Positions 7,895 through 16,911 of a stretch of 64,000 nt of DNA are shown piece by piece. How positions within the stretch are numbered: the stretch's first letter is position 1; the number at the start of each line of letters is the position of its first letter. Position numbers and translations under genes: made by a program. The notes under the pieces were generated by a model that had not been told where the DNA came from, made no database searches, and was given only the letters and a program-made list of their open reading frames with translations. Origin of the DNA: Erythrobacter sp. KY5 (lineage in GTDB: Bacteria > Pseudomonadota > Alphaproteobacteria > Sphingomonadales > Sphingomonadaceae); the NCBI RefSeq assembly GCF_003264115.1, contig NZ_CP021912.1:1595001-1659000 (forward strand), in the 5' to 3' direction.

Positions 7895-9340
7895 ATGAAC
7901 GCAGCCCCTTTCAGCAAAGCGGTCGAATCAGCGAAAATGCTGCTGAGTGATAGCCCGTCATCCATGACGCTTTTCACTCCCGACCTGACTATGCTGTACA
8001 TAAACGAAGCGCATGCGAGGATGACCGGGCGCGGTTATGACGAAGTCGTGGGGCGCGGCATGTTCGAGGTTTTCCAGCCTAATCCCGACAAGCCCGAAGA
8101 CGAGAGCGCCAAGCGCGCAATCGAACAGGGCGTTGCACACATCGTGCGCACGCGCGAACCTTTCGAGATCGAAGAGCAGCAGCACGACCTGCTCGACGAA
8201 AACGGCGTATACGAATTGCGGTTCTGGTCACTGGTCATGTGGCCGGTTGTGGAGGATGGAGAGGTCGTTGCGATCCTTCAGCGTTCGGAAAACGTGACCG
8301 AGCGCGTTCGGCAACGCCGGCTTACCGACGCGGTGAGGATTGCCGCTGAAGAAGCGTCGGGACTGTCCTTCTTCTCCTACGACCCGCTGACCGACCGATT
8401 TGTGCGCAATATCGCAATTGACCAGATGTTTGGTTTCGAACCCGACGAAGCCGGCGAGACAGCGGCACCCTTTTTCGATCGTATCGCGACCGAAGACGTG
8501 CCCGCCATTCACGCCGAGGTCGAGCGCGCTATGGCGGGCGGGGCCGGTACGAGCGCAGCATTCGATTATCGTGTCCTCATTCCCGAAACCCCGGATCCCC
8601 GGTTCATCCGCGTGCGCGCCGGGATCGAGCGCGATCCGGTAGATGGCAAGCTCAAGCTGTTCGGCGCCTTCATCGACATGACCGATGTGGAGGAAGCCCG
8701 CGCGCGCATGGAGGAGCTGTCACAGCGCAACGCGGCGCTGGTGGTCGAAAGCAATCACCGGATCAAGAACTCGCTCGCGATTGCAGCGGCGATGCTGTCC
8801 TACCAGATCGGCGCGACCAAAAGCGACGAGGCGCAAGAAGCGCTCAAGGCGTCTGCGAACCGGATCATGGCGATATCCGACGTTCACGGCGAACTGTATG
8901 CCGACACCGGCGTCGAATATGTTGACGCCGGGCATTTGCTCGAACGCTTTGCCAACAGCTTTGCCCGAACGATCGACGGTGACGCGAGCGGATGCAGCAT
9001 CGTTGCTGAAACGCAGTCGATCAAGTTGCCCTCCCGCTTTGCGGTAACACTGGCGCTCACACTCAACGAGCTGCTGACCAATGCCGTCAAATACGGTATG
9101 GCGCATGGTCAGCAATGCGAAATCAAAGTGGCGTTCGTTGTTGAAAATGACACGATCCACTTGAAGGTGGAAAATCCCATCTCCGAAGAACGCTTCGCCA
9201 TGATCGTTTCCGAAGGCGTAGGCAGCGATCTTGTTCATGCCTTTGCACAGCAACTTGGCGGGGAAATCGTCTCGCAAGAGGATGATCGCGTTTTCAAGGT
9301 GCGCTGCAGCTTCCCGGTTCCGAGCGAGGAACGGGAGTGA
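7895..9340 (+). CDS. PAS-domain HisKA_2 sensor histidine kinase
   Basis: The 481-residue protein has no transmembrane segment. Two PAS domains (about 15-135, with FTPDLTMLYINEAHARMTG, and about 150-270) precede an HisKA_2 segment with His288 (ESNHRIKNSLAIAAAML) and a HATPase domain (LALTLNELLTNAVKYG, GVGSDLVHAFAQQLGG). PAS domains in this kinase family bind flavin, haem or small ligands; the first lacks the LOV motif GRNCRFLQ. It lies 49 bp after the preceding kinase, in line with phyR, so it is a second candidate input to the general stress response. Confidence 0.88.
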   Translation: MNAAPFSKAVESAKMLLSDSPSSMTLFTPDLTMLYINEAHARMTGRGYDEVVGRGMFEVFQPNPDKPEDESAKRAIEQGVAHIVRTREPFEIEEQQHDLLDENGVYELRFWSLVMWPVVEDGEVVAILQRSENVTERVRQRRLTDAVRIAAEEASGLSFFSYDPLTDRFVRNIAIDQMFGFEPDEAGETAAPFFDRIATEDVPAIHAEVERAMAGGAGTSAAFDYRVLIPETPDPRFIRVRAGIERDPVDGKLKLFGAFIDMTDVEEARARMEELSQRNAALVVESNHRIKNSLAIAAAMLSYQIGATKSDEAQEALKASANRIMAISDVHGELYADTGVEYVDAGHLLERFANSFARTIDGDASGCSIVAETQSIKLPSRFAVTLALTLNELLTNAVKYGMAHGQQCEIKVAFVVENDTIHLKVENPISEERFAMIVSEGVGSDLVHAFAQQLGGEIVSQEDDRVFKVRCSFPVPSEERE

Positions 9341-9375
9341 GCTAGTAAGCCCTGGCGTTGGTGCGGGGGAGGGTT

Positions 9376-9451
9376 TGGTGGGCCCGGCAGGATTCGAACC
9401 CGCGACCTAGCCGTTATGAGCGGCCAGCTCTAACCGCTGAGCTACAGGCCC
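9376..9451 (-). tRNA. tRNA-Ile2 (anticodon CAT, lysidine type)
   Basis: A 76-base cloverleaf with encoded CCA. The acceptor GGGCCTG pairs with CGGGCCC and the anticodon loop is CTCATAA, giving CAT. The acceptor and D-arm start (GGGCCTGTAGCTCAG) fit the Ile2 class that reads AUA after TilS modification, rather than initiator or elongator Met. Confidence 0.88.
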
Positions 9452-9530
9452 CCCGGAAGTATCAGCGTTTACTGTGACGTAAAACAGCACGGCCACTACA
9501 TCTACAACGCCGCTTAGACAAGCGGCTCAA

Positions 9531-10574
9531 TCACCTTTGTGTGGCTTCGATAATATCGGCGACATTCGCCGTGCGCACGCCGCGTTTGGCGAGATAGGCG
9601 TAGACCTCGCTCAGCCAATCGTAGAGCCGCTCGACATCGCGCGTATCCGCCGCATAGGGCGTGAAGCCGGGTGCAAGTGTCGGGCTGTGGAAGGACAGGA
9701 CCAGCAGCGGCAGGCCTTCATCCAGAGCAACATCGATGCCGCGTATCGCTTCTGCGCTGGTCACGCCTTCCGGGGTAAGAGCAATGCGTTCCAGCAGCTT
9801 CAACCGCGAAAAGCCCGCGAAGAATGTCGGGATGTGACGCTGCAACCGGTGGATGTGCCTGCCCAGCATGCGCAGCGGACCCCAATAGACGCTCGTCACA
9901 GGCAGTTCGAGCAGCTCACGCGCGTCATCGACCCAGTAGGGCGCGAGCGGGTGGTTTGAATAGTCCGGGCCGTACTGCGCGGCGTAATCGAACAGCGAGC
10001 GCACCGACGTGTCGATGCGGATGCCATTGTCTTTCAGGATTTGCGCCGAATGCTCGCCGAGGCCGTACCTGCCTGCGCGATAGATCAGCGGTGCTGTTCC
10101 AAACGCCTCCTCGATCCGGTCGCGCAGCGCCTTGAATTTGGCGGCTTCCAGTTCGGGCGGGAGACTGCCGGCGTAGGAATTCCGCGCGCACACTTCTTCG
10201 TCGAAGGGTGGGTTGACCCAGGGGTGAAGCTGCACGCCGACATCCGCGACCCCGCGCCCGACCGCATCGCTGATAATCTCGACCGCGCGCGCATCGGTCG
10301 CAATCGGCCAGTCGACGAGGTAGACGGGATGAGCGCCGATTTTTTCGCAAAACGCCTGAAAACGCGGAATGGCCTCGACATGGCGCAGGCCGTGCTGGTC
10401 GCGGGTGAAGGGGCCGTCCCAGTCGAACTCTTCCTCAGTGTCGACCGTGAGCAGGACGCGCTGACCGAAATCAGGTGCGAAAGACGCTGTCGCCGAGGCG
10501 AGCGGGGGCTCGATCATCGATACGCCTTGCGCGCCGACAGGGGTTGGCGCTTCTGATTTGAGTGCAGCCTGCAT
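9531..10574 (-). CDS. Polysaccharide deacetylase family protein (WalW-like)
   Basis: The 347-residue protein has a carbohydrate esterase 4-like NodB fold: LLTVDTEEEFDWDGPF supplies the metal-site Asp, followed by VGVQLHPWVNPPF, a second metal-binding segment, and a late LLVLSFHSPTL motif. There is no signal peptide. Sugar N-deacetylation in exopolysaccharide or cell-envelope metabolism is the family role; the WalW-like subgroup is uncharacterised. It stands alone between tRNA-Ile2 and a histidine kinase gene on the same strand. Confidence 0.8.
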   Translation of the reverse strand: MQAALKSEAPTPVGAQGVSMIEPPLASATASFAPDFGQRVLLTVDTEEEFDWDGPFTRDQHGLRHVEAIPRFQAFCEKIGAHPVYLVDWPIATDARAVEIISDAVGRGVADVGVQLHPWVNPPFDEEVCARNSYAGSLPPELEAAKFKALRDRIEEAFGTAPLIYRAGRYGLGEHSAQILKDNGIRIDTSVRSLFDYAAQYGPDYSNHPLAPYWVDDARELLELPVTSVYWGPLRMLGRHIHRLQRHIPTFFAGFSRLKLLERIALTPEGVTSAEAIRGIDVALDEGLPLLVLSFHSPTLAPGFTPYAADTRDVERLYDWLSEVYAYLAKRGVRTANVADIIEATQR

Positions 10575-10637
10575 GGCATGACCCTATAGCGCCAATGTGT
10601 AAGCGTAGCCTTACCGGCGACCTCACCTGTTGCGCGG

Positions 10638-12419
10638 TCAGTTTCTTGCGAGGCGCAGGGTCAGGATCATGATCTCGTCTTCGCATACGAGATCACCGCC
10701 GCCCGAACGCGCCTCGGCACGGGCGAGGCGCAAGGCAAAACCGGCGCCGAACAGGCCGGCGTTGATCGTCGTTCCAAGCGGCCGGGCGTCGGCGGCGAAG
10801 ATGTTTTCCTCGCTGAGAAGCTGCGCGGGCACCTCGCAGGTGAGTTTGGCGAAATCGCCGTCACGCTCGACCGTCGCGGTCAGCATCTCTCCGGCTGCGC
10901 ATCCCCCTCCAAGCGTTGCCAGAAGCCGCCACAAGAGCGCCTCTGCCTGATCCGGGTCGATGGAGGCCATGACAGCTTCATCGCCCCCATCAGGATCAAG
11001 CGCGGCAAGTTCGATGCCTGACATGCGGGGCCCGAGAACCTGGGCGAGCTGGCCCACCGTTCGCTGAGTTAGGGCGGCGAGGTTGGCCTCTCCGCTGTCG
11101 ATCTCGATTACGCCGGTTTCCAGCCGGGCAAGGCGGTCCAGTTCCTCAAACCCGGCAAGGATGCGCGCAGCGTCAGCCGCGATGGCCGCAGCAAGTGCAC
11201 GGTATTCGTGCGGGGCGTTGCCGAACAATTGCTGCTGGATCACCTCGGCATAGCCTTGAACCGCTGTCACCGGAGTGCGCAGTTCGTGGAGAAGCTGACG
11301 GATGCGGTCGGCCTCCCTCTGCGCAGCGGTTTGCGCTGGCTTGGCAGAGTTTGCAGGACGGCGGAACCTGCCGACATAGCCTGCAAAATTGCCGCCTTGA
11401 GTAAAGCGAGGCTGCGCATCGACCACCCATTCACCGGCAATCGCCTCCGCCCCATCGAGGCTGAGGCTCGCGCCGCTGATAGGTTGCCTGCGCGACACGG
11501 CGCGTTCGAGCGGGCTTTGCACCGCCGCGCTGCCAAGGCGGGCAGGGGCCACCAGCCGGGCGCCAATCACCATCGGCGCAACTTCGCCGTCGGCCCACTC
11601 GATGCGGCCCGCTGCATCGCCTGCAAAACCGAATGCGGCGACCTGACGGACCGACCCACCAACCTGCTCTCCCAGCGGGAGGCGCGGCATAAGCTGGTCG
11701 TCCTCGCCGCGCGGCTTGCTCTCGCGGTTGCGTTTGAAAGCGGCGATCCGTTCGACCAGCGCTGAGATCTCGCTGCGTCCCTCGCTCTGGGGATCGTTTT
11801 CCAGCTCGTCCTCGTCCTCGTCCTTGCCGTCGTGGTCGGGCGCGAGCTCCTCGATCGGCTCGGGCGTTTCGATGAACACGTCTTCGAGTTCGAGAGGTTC
11901 GTCCTCATCCTGCGCGCCGGGGACGATCAAATCGCGCTCAACCTCTGCAAGGACGCTGTTTTCAGGCGATGGCAGGCCGCGATCGTAGACGCCCAGCTTT
12001 TCAAGCAATTTCTCGGTATCGGGCGGCAAGTCATTGCGCAGCCGAAGAAAACCGCGCGCGCGAACCGGCAGGCGCGGGATCAGGGCTGCCCAGTCATCGT
12101 CGGACAATTGCGCCCGCGACAAAGCTGCGGAGGCAACATCGGGCTCGGCATCCGCAAGATGTGCTGCAAGCTCCGGGTTGCGAAACCGCCAGCCCGGCTC
12201 GCGCACCATGCGGGCGCGGTCGGCAGACGGTATCGTTTCTGCCAGTGCATCCATTCTGAGCCAGGCGGCAGCCGCGAGGCTGGGATCGCGCGAGGCGTGG
12301 GCTGCGCCCATCCGCTCTGCACCGAGAATATCCAGCAATTGCCGGTATTGCGTGCGCTTCGACCCATCGCTTTGCGCGCGCTGGCGTAACACCGTCGCAA
12401 GGCGATCATCGAAAAACAT
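10638..12419 (-). CDS. Histidine kinase-like protein with unusual N-terminus and weak ATPase domain
   Basis: The 593-residue protein has a helical repeat-like N-terminal half rich in Ala and Leu. An acidic stretch follows at about residues 165-230 (EDEDELENDPQ), then a PAS-like segment, then an HisKA motif with His378 (LLHELRTPVTAVQGYAEVI). The C-terminal HATPase region is poor: the N-box reads LLWRLLATLGGGC without the usual Asn. It may act as a phosphatase, scaffold or atypical kinase. No membrane segment and no adjacent response regulator are seen. Confidence 0.75.
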   Translation of the reverse strand: MFFDDRLATVLRQRAQSDGSKRTQYRQLLDILGAERMGAAHASRDPSLAAAAWLRMDALAETIPSADRARMVREPGWRFRNPELAAHLADAEPDVASAALSRAQLSDDDWAALIPRLPVRARGFLRLRNDLPPDTEKLLEKLGVYDRGLPSPENSVLAEVERDLIVPGAQDEDEPLELEDVFIETPEPIEELAPDHDGKDEDEDELENDPQSEGRSEISALVERIAAFKRNRESKPRGEDDQLMPRLPLGEQVGGSVRQVAAFGFAGDAAGRIEWADGEVAPMVIGARLVAPARLGSAAVQSPLERAVSRRQPISGASLSLDGAEAIAGEWVVDAQPRFTQGGNFAGYVGRFRRPANSAKPAQTAAQREADRIRQLLHELRTPVTAVQGYAEVIQQQLFGNAPHEYRALAAAIAADAARILAGFEELDRLARLETGVIEIDSGEANLAALTQRTVGQLAQVLGPRMSGIELAALDPDGGDEAVMASIDPDQAEALLWRLLATLGGGCAAGEMLTATVERDGDFAKLTCEVPAQLLSEENIFAADARPLGTTINAGLFGAGFALRLARAEARSGGGDLVCEDEIMILTLRLARN

Positions 12420-12715
12420 TCAGGCTCCAAATCCATCAGCTGCACCGCTTGGCGGCAAGGAGCCGTTTGCGAATCCATGGCTGTCACATGGACGCAATTC
12501 GGCAATTAACTCCTAACACCGTTGGAGTTTTGTCGCATGACCATCGCACACTGCGTTGCAAAGCGGGACAATTGCTGGCACACATAATAAAATTAGCTTT
12601 ACCCAAGCAAAACCGTTCAAGTTCTTGCAAAACGTTGTTTATGGGTAAGGCTTTGTGCCGCCCCAGAGCAACGGGGCGTTCATACATGCAGGCCTTCAGG
12701 GGGTTCTTGGTTTCG

Positions 12716-13177
12716 ATGGCAAATCTGGATGAAATCGATAAGCGTCTGCTCAGCGAGCTTCAGGCCGAAGGGCGTGTGACGAATGTGGAACTGGCGCAGC
12801 GCGTCGGCCTTACCGCGCCGCCGTGCCTTCGCCGTGTGCGGGGCCTCGAGGAAGACGGCGTCATTCGCGGCTATCACGCCGATCTCGACCCGTCCAAGCT
12901 CGGCTTTGCGATCACCGTTTTCGCGATGGTGAGCCTGAAGAGCCAAGCGGAAAGCTCGCTGCGCGAGTTTGAAGAGCATATGGCCGACCTTCCCGAGGTT
13001 CGCGAATGCCACATGCTCAATGGCGAGATTGATTTCATTCTCAAGATCGTCAGCAAAGACCTTCAAAGTTTTCAGGAATTCCTGACCAGCAAGCTGACCC
13101 CTGCGCCCAACGTCGCGAGCGTGAAGACCTCGCTGACGATCCGCACGTCCAAGCACGAACCGGGCGTCCCCCTATGA
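12716..13177 (+). CDS. Lrp/AsnC family transcriptional regulator
   Basis: The 153-residue protein has the standard Lrp size. An AsnC-type helix-turn-helix (LDEIDKRLLSELQAEGRV, then LAQRVGLTAPPCLRRVRGLE) is followed by a RAM/ligand domain (VRECHMLNGEIDFILKIV). These octameric regulators sense amino acids and control amino-acid metabolism or transport. The ATG at 12716 gives the canonical N-terminus, with AGGGGG 12 bases upstream; an ATG at 12686 is possible. The gene to the right starts within about ten bases, so they are probably co-transcribed. The target is not indicated. Confidence 0.92.
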   Translation: MANLDEIDKRLLSELQAEGRVTNVELAQRVGLTAPPCLRRVRGLEEDGVIRGYHADLDPSKLGFAITVFAMVSLKSQAESSLREFEEHMADLPEVRECHMLNGEIDFILKIVSKDLQSFQEFLTSKLTPAPNVASVKTSLTIRTSKHEPGVPL

Positions 13178-13187
13178 GGTGGTCGGC

Positions 13188-13634
13188 GTGAGCGAAGCGG
13201 AGCGCCTCGCTGAGCCGCTCCACGGACGCTGCCTTTGCGGCAGCGTGAAGATCACCCTCAATGCCGCTCACGCCGAAGTTGACGTGTGCCATTGCGGCAT
13301 GTGCCAACGCTGGGGCGGCAGCATGTATGCCGGGATCGAGGCGGACGATTTCTCGCTCAGCGGTGAAGACGCCATCGCAACTTACCAATCGAGCGAATGG
13401 GCAGAGCGCGCCTTCTGCAAGAAATGCGGCAGCAATCTGTGGTACAAGTTCCTGCCGACCGGCAATCGCACGTTCCTCGCCGGATTGTTCGAATTGCCCT
13501 CGGGCCTGCCGATCAAGCACCAGATCTTTATCGACGATAAACCCGACTGGTTCGACATTGCGCAGGACAGCCCGAAGAAAACGGGCGAACAGATTATTGC
13601 CGAAGCGAGGGCCGCCGGCTTCACTTTCGAATAA
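13188..13634 (+). CDS. GFA/CENP-V family zinc protein
   Basis: The 148-residue protein has the Cys pattern of the glutathione-dependent formaldehyde-activating (GFA) fold: GRCLCGSVKI, VCHCGMCQRWGG and AFCKKCGSNLWY, which bind two zinc ions. Most family members have unknown substrates, and activity on S-hydroxymethylglutathione is proven for few. I prefer GTG 13188, with GAGGTGG five bases upstream overlapping the Lrp stop; GTG 13179 is also in frame. Co-transcription with the Lrp regulator is likely. Confidence 0.88.
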   Translation: MSEAERLAEPLHGRCLCGSVKITLNAAHAEVDVCHCGMCQRWGGSMYAGIEADDFSLSGEDAIATYQSSEWAERAFCKKCGSNLWYKFLPTGNRTFLAGLFELPSGLPIKHQIFIDDKPDWFDIAQDSPKKTGEQIIAEARAAGFTFE

Positions 13635-13686
13635 CTGTTTACCGCAGGGCCTGATGATCTGAAACGCGAGAAAAGGTGGTGCGACA

Positions 13687-14070
13687 ATGCTGGATGAGCC
13701 TCCACCGATGATCGTGATCGAACTGCCCGAGCCGAGGGAAGACAGCGAGGGCCTGCCCACGACAACGCGCGACGATGGATCGCTTCTCATCGACCTCACC
13801 CCGCTTGCCCCGCCGCCCACCGAATGTCTCGACGAGAGCGAGCCCGATCCGTTCAATCCGGAAATCATCGTGTGCCGTGAAACGGTGCTATCGCCCCGCA
13901 TCGGTCCGACCTACGGCCCGACAGCCGCCGAACTGACTGAAGGCAGCGCGGTTCCGCGCGCTCGCATGCGACTTAGCGAGGATGCGGAGGCCGAAGCGAA
14001 CGTCATAAAGAAAGGCGTTGGCGGCTTTGATGCCGATGGCGCCGAAGTGCGCGTCAAGATCGACTTTTAG
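13687..14070 (+). CDS. Conserved-looking acidic, proline-rich hypothetical protein
   Basis: A 127-residue protein of no recognised family. It is acidic and Pro-rich (LDEPPPMIVIELPEP, LTPLAPPPTECLDESEPDP), holds two Cys (about residues 46 and 60), and has no signal peptide or membrane segment from this ATG; a missing or degraded leader is possible. It overlaps the last four bases of the convergent NADH dehydrogenase gene, and codon use resembles the neighbours. It may be a periplasmic protein with a mis-set start. Confidence 0.6.
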   Translation: MLDEPPPMIVIELPEPREDSEGLPTTTRDDGSLLIDLTPLAPPPTECLDESEPDPFNPEIIVCRETVLSPRIGPTYGPTAAELTEGSAVPRARMRLSEDAEAEANVIKKGVGGFDADGAEVRVKIDF

Positions 14071-15437
14071 TGAAGCTTGAGCTTGGGCCGCACGATGCGG
14101 TTCACCCGGCCGATCACGATCAGTCCCAGACCCTTGAGCCAGCCGTGAATCGCGATTAGGTGCATCCGGTAGAGCGAGGTGTAAATGAAGCGCGCAATGC
14201 GCCCCTCCACCGCCATCGCGCCGCCGACAAGGTTGCCCATCAGGCTCCCCACGGTCGAAAACCGGCTGAGCGAAATGAGCGATCCGTTATCCTGATAGAC
14301 GAAGCGTTTGAGCGGGCGGCCCTGTTCGCGCAGGCGAAGGTTCTTGAAAACCGTGTCGGCCATCTGGTGTGCCGCTTGTGCGCGCGGGGGGATCGGGGGC
14401 GCGTCGCTATCGGGCGAATAGGAGGCGCAGTCGCCGATTGCGAAGATATCGGGATCGGTGACCGTCTGAAGCGTTTCGGTGACGATGATCTGGTCGCGCA
14501 TGGTCGTCTCCAGCCCGAGCGTGCTGAGGAATTCGGCGCCCTTGACCCCTGCGGCCCAGACCATGAGATCTGCGTCGATGGTGGTGCCATCCTTGGTGAC
14601 AAGCTGGTGGCGCTTCGCTTCCACGACCTGCACGCCTTCGCGCACTTCGACGCCAAGCGCGGTCAATTCCTTGCGCGCGGAGGTGGATAGGCGTTCGGGC
14701 AGGGCGGGGAGGATACGCGGCCCGGCCTCCAGTATGGTGACATCAAGGCGGTTTTCGTCAAACACTTCAAGGCCGTAATGCTTGAGCGCGCCAGCCGCGT
14801 TGTACAGCTCTGCGGCGAGTTCAACGCCGGTCGCACCGGCCCCGACAATGGCGACCCGAACACGTGCATCAACGCCCGGATCTTCGATCATCGCCCGGCT
14901 TACGCGAAGGCAATGGTTGAGGAGCAATGTGCGAAACCGATCCGCCTGTTTGCGACTGTCGAGATAAAGGCAATGCTCGGCGACGCCAGGCACGCCAAAG
15001 TCGTTCGACACTGATCCGATTGCCAGGACCAGCATGTCATAACGGATCGTGTGAGCGCCGATAATCTCCTCATCCTCGTCATCCATCACCGGGGCGAGAC
15101 GGATGGTCTTGGCCTCGCGGTCAATGCTCTCAAGCCTGCCCTGAAAGAACCGATAGCCCCAGCGTGCACAGTGCCCGCGATAGCCGACCTCGTCGAGATT
15201 GGCATCGAGAGAGCCAGCCGCGACCTCGTGCAGCAGCGGCTTCCAGATGTGGGAGAGGTTCTGGTCGACAAGGATGATATCGTGACGCTTGCGACCATAT
15301 TTGGCGCCCAGCTTGCGCACGAGCTCAAGCCCGCCAGCGCCTCCGCCGACGACCACAATCTGGGTTTTACGCTTTGCTTCCGGAATGGCGGCGGGATGCC
15401 GCTCGGAATCGCTGCGGGATATGACGTCTTGCTTCAA
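14067..15437 (-). CDS. ndh: Type II NADH:quinone oxidoreductase
   Basis: The 456-residue FAD enzyme has two Rossmann folds: the FAD site VVVGGGAGGLELVRKLG near residue 30 and the NADH site VAIVGAGATGVELAAELYNAAG in the middle. It also has the FAIGDCASY FAD-contact motif and a C-terminal amphipathic region for membrane attachment. It passes electrons from NADH to ubiquinone without proton pumping. The preferred start is TTG 15437, with AAGGG about 8 bases upstream. It is convergent with the small acidic gene. Confidence 0.92.
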   Translation of the reverse strand: MKQDVISRSDSERHPAAIPEAKRKTQIVVVGGGAGGLELVRKLGAKYGRKRHDIILVDQNLSHIWKPLLHEVAAGSLDANLDEVGYRGHCARWGYRFFQGRLESIDREAKTIRLAPVMDDEDEEIIGAHTIRYDMLVLAIGSVSNDFGVPGVAEHCLYLDSRKQADRFRTLLLNHCLRVSRAMIEDPGVDARVRVAIVGAGATGVELAAELYNAAGALKHYGLEVFDENRLDVTILEAGPRILPALPERLSTSARKELTALGVEVREGVQVVEAKRHQLVTKDGTTIDADLMVWAAGVKGAEFLSTLGLETTMRDQIIVTETLQTVTDPDIFAIGDCASYSPDSDAPPIPPRAQAAHQMADTVFKNLRLREQGRPLKRFVYQDNGSLISLSRFSTVGSLMGNLVGGAMAVEGRIARFIYTSLYRMHLIAIHGWLKGLGLIVIGRVNRIVRPKLKLH

Positions 15438-15673
15438 GAGTGGCCCTTCGAAGGTGAGTGGCCCCTGATCCCGCTGGGGCGATTTGGTCGTCCTATAGCA
15501 TCAATCACGCCCGATTCACCAAACCCCGAGAGGCAGAAAACTGCGCAGGCCCACAAAACGCCACCAGATCGGAGCGAGCCTACGTGTTTTCACGGAAGAA
15601 TGCAGTGCGCGCTTCAGGCTAGACCCGGCAATGCGGCGAAGGAAGCGCCGCGCTGCGAAAGTGAGGGTGAGGG

Positions 15674-16873
15674 GTGTTCGATTACGATCAATATATGCCG
15701 CATGGCATGTGCCTCTTGTGGGAGCCGTGGCTTGTCTTGTTATGGGCCGGCAGCGACCTCATGATCTTCGTCGCCTACATGGCTATCCCGCTCGCCCTGA
15801 TCACGGTTCTGCGTCGACGCGGCGATTTTCGTCACCGTGCGCTGGTGGCGCTTTTTGCTTCCTTTATCCTGCTTTGCGGTGTCACCCACCTTATGGGGAT
15901 CGTGACCCTCTGGTATCCGATCTATCCCTTAACCGCTGCGTTGAAGCTGGCCACTGGCATCGTCTCGCTTGCCACTGCCTTCGTGCTGTTCCGGCTCATC
16001 CCGGTGCTCCTGCGAATACCCACGCCGGACACGCATGACGAGGTGATCGGACAGTTGGAAGTGACGCTTGCCGACCTGTCGCGCTCTCGCGATGAACTTG
16101 AAAACCGCGTCAGACAGCGCACGGAAGAGCTCAAGGATGCGAACACGCGGCTTGCCCTGACCGCTCGCGATGCGGTTCAGCGCAGCCGCAATCTTATTCA
16201 GGTCGTCTCCTCACTCACACGGCCGGGGGTCGAAATCAGCCAGTATCCCGAACGGTTCCTGCGCGAACTGCGAGGCCGGATCAACGCGCTCGCCATAGCG
16301 ACATCGACGGTGATGGAGCAGGACGATACCGCACGCGCCAGTCTTGAGCGGGTGATCCGCCGCCAGATTGAACCACTCTTCAATGCGCCCGCGCAGCAAT
16401 TGAGCACAGACGGACCCGTTGTCGAAGTCGGCGCTCAGGGCGCGCAGCAATTGAGCCTCATCGCATGGGAACTTGCATCGCGCTTCGTCCAGATCGGACG
16501 GGCGGAGCAGGCTCGCGGACACATTGCTGTGACGTGGACGATAGAGAGTTCAGACGCTGACGAGAATGGCTCGAATCTGGCGCTGGAATGGCGGGAGAGC
16601 TTCAAATCATCGCTCGACACCGATCATGATAGCGGTGCGGAGCAAACGCCGGGAGGCACGCCCTTGCCGCTCGATGAGTTCAGCGAAACCTTGCTAACGC
16701 GCATCATACCGCGCCTGCTAGACGGGAAAGGTCGTTTCGAAATCGCGCCCGCTCTGTTCCTCTACCGCCTGACCTGTCCGATGAACGCCATCACGGCGCG
16801 CAGCGCAGCGATTGAAGCCGAGATAGACGAGCGCGGCTCCCGAGCGACGGACATCCCAACCGAGGCCGCCTGA
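15674..16873 (+). CDS. Ethylene-receptor-like membrane sensor fused to a degenerate HWE-type kinase
   Basis: The 399-residue protein has three N-terminal transmembrane helices matching the ethylene-binding domain of plant ETR1 and cyanobacterial receptors. Asp28, Tyr35, Ile38, Pro39, Cys68 and His72 sit at exactly the ETR1 spacing (Asp25, Tyr32, Ile35, Pro36, Cys65, His69), the last two being the copper ligands. A coiled coil (about 115-160) follows, then an HisKA_2/HWE-like segment QRSRNLIQVVSSL in which the phosphoacceptor His is Gln169. The ATPase N-box reads WELASRFVQIG, with Arg in place of Asn; the WRE of the HWE G1 box remains. Kinase activity is therefore doubtful. The start is GTG 15674, with GAGGG upstream. 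It stands alone, without a response regulator. Confidence 0.85.
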   Translation: MFDYDQYMPHGMCLLWEPWLVLLWAGSDLMIFVAYMAIPLALITVLRRRGDFRHRALVALFASFILLCGVTHLMGIVTLWYPIYPLTAALKLATGIVSLATAFVLFRLIPVLLRIPTPDTHDEVIGQLEVTLADLSRSRDELENRVRQRTEELKDANTRLALTARDAVQRSRNLIQVVSSLTRPGVEISQYPERFLRELRGRINALAIATSTVMEQDDTARASLERVIRRQIEPLFNAPAQQLSTDGPVVEVGAQGAQQLSLIAWELASRFVQIGRAEQARGHIAVTWTIESSDADENGSNLALEWRESFKSSLDTDHDSGAEQTPGGTPLPLDEFSETLLTRIIPRLLDGKGRFEIAPALFLYRLTCPMNAITARSAAIEAEIDERGSRATDIPTEAA

Positions 16874-16911
16874 CCACGCAGTGCCAGCCGACGATCAGAG
16901 CGCGGCCCTGA

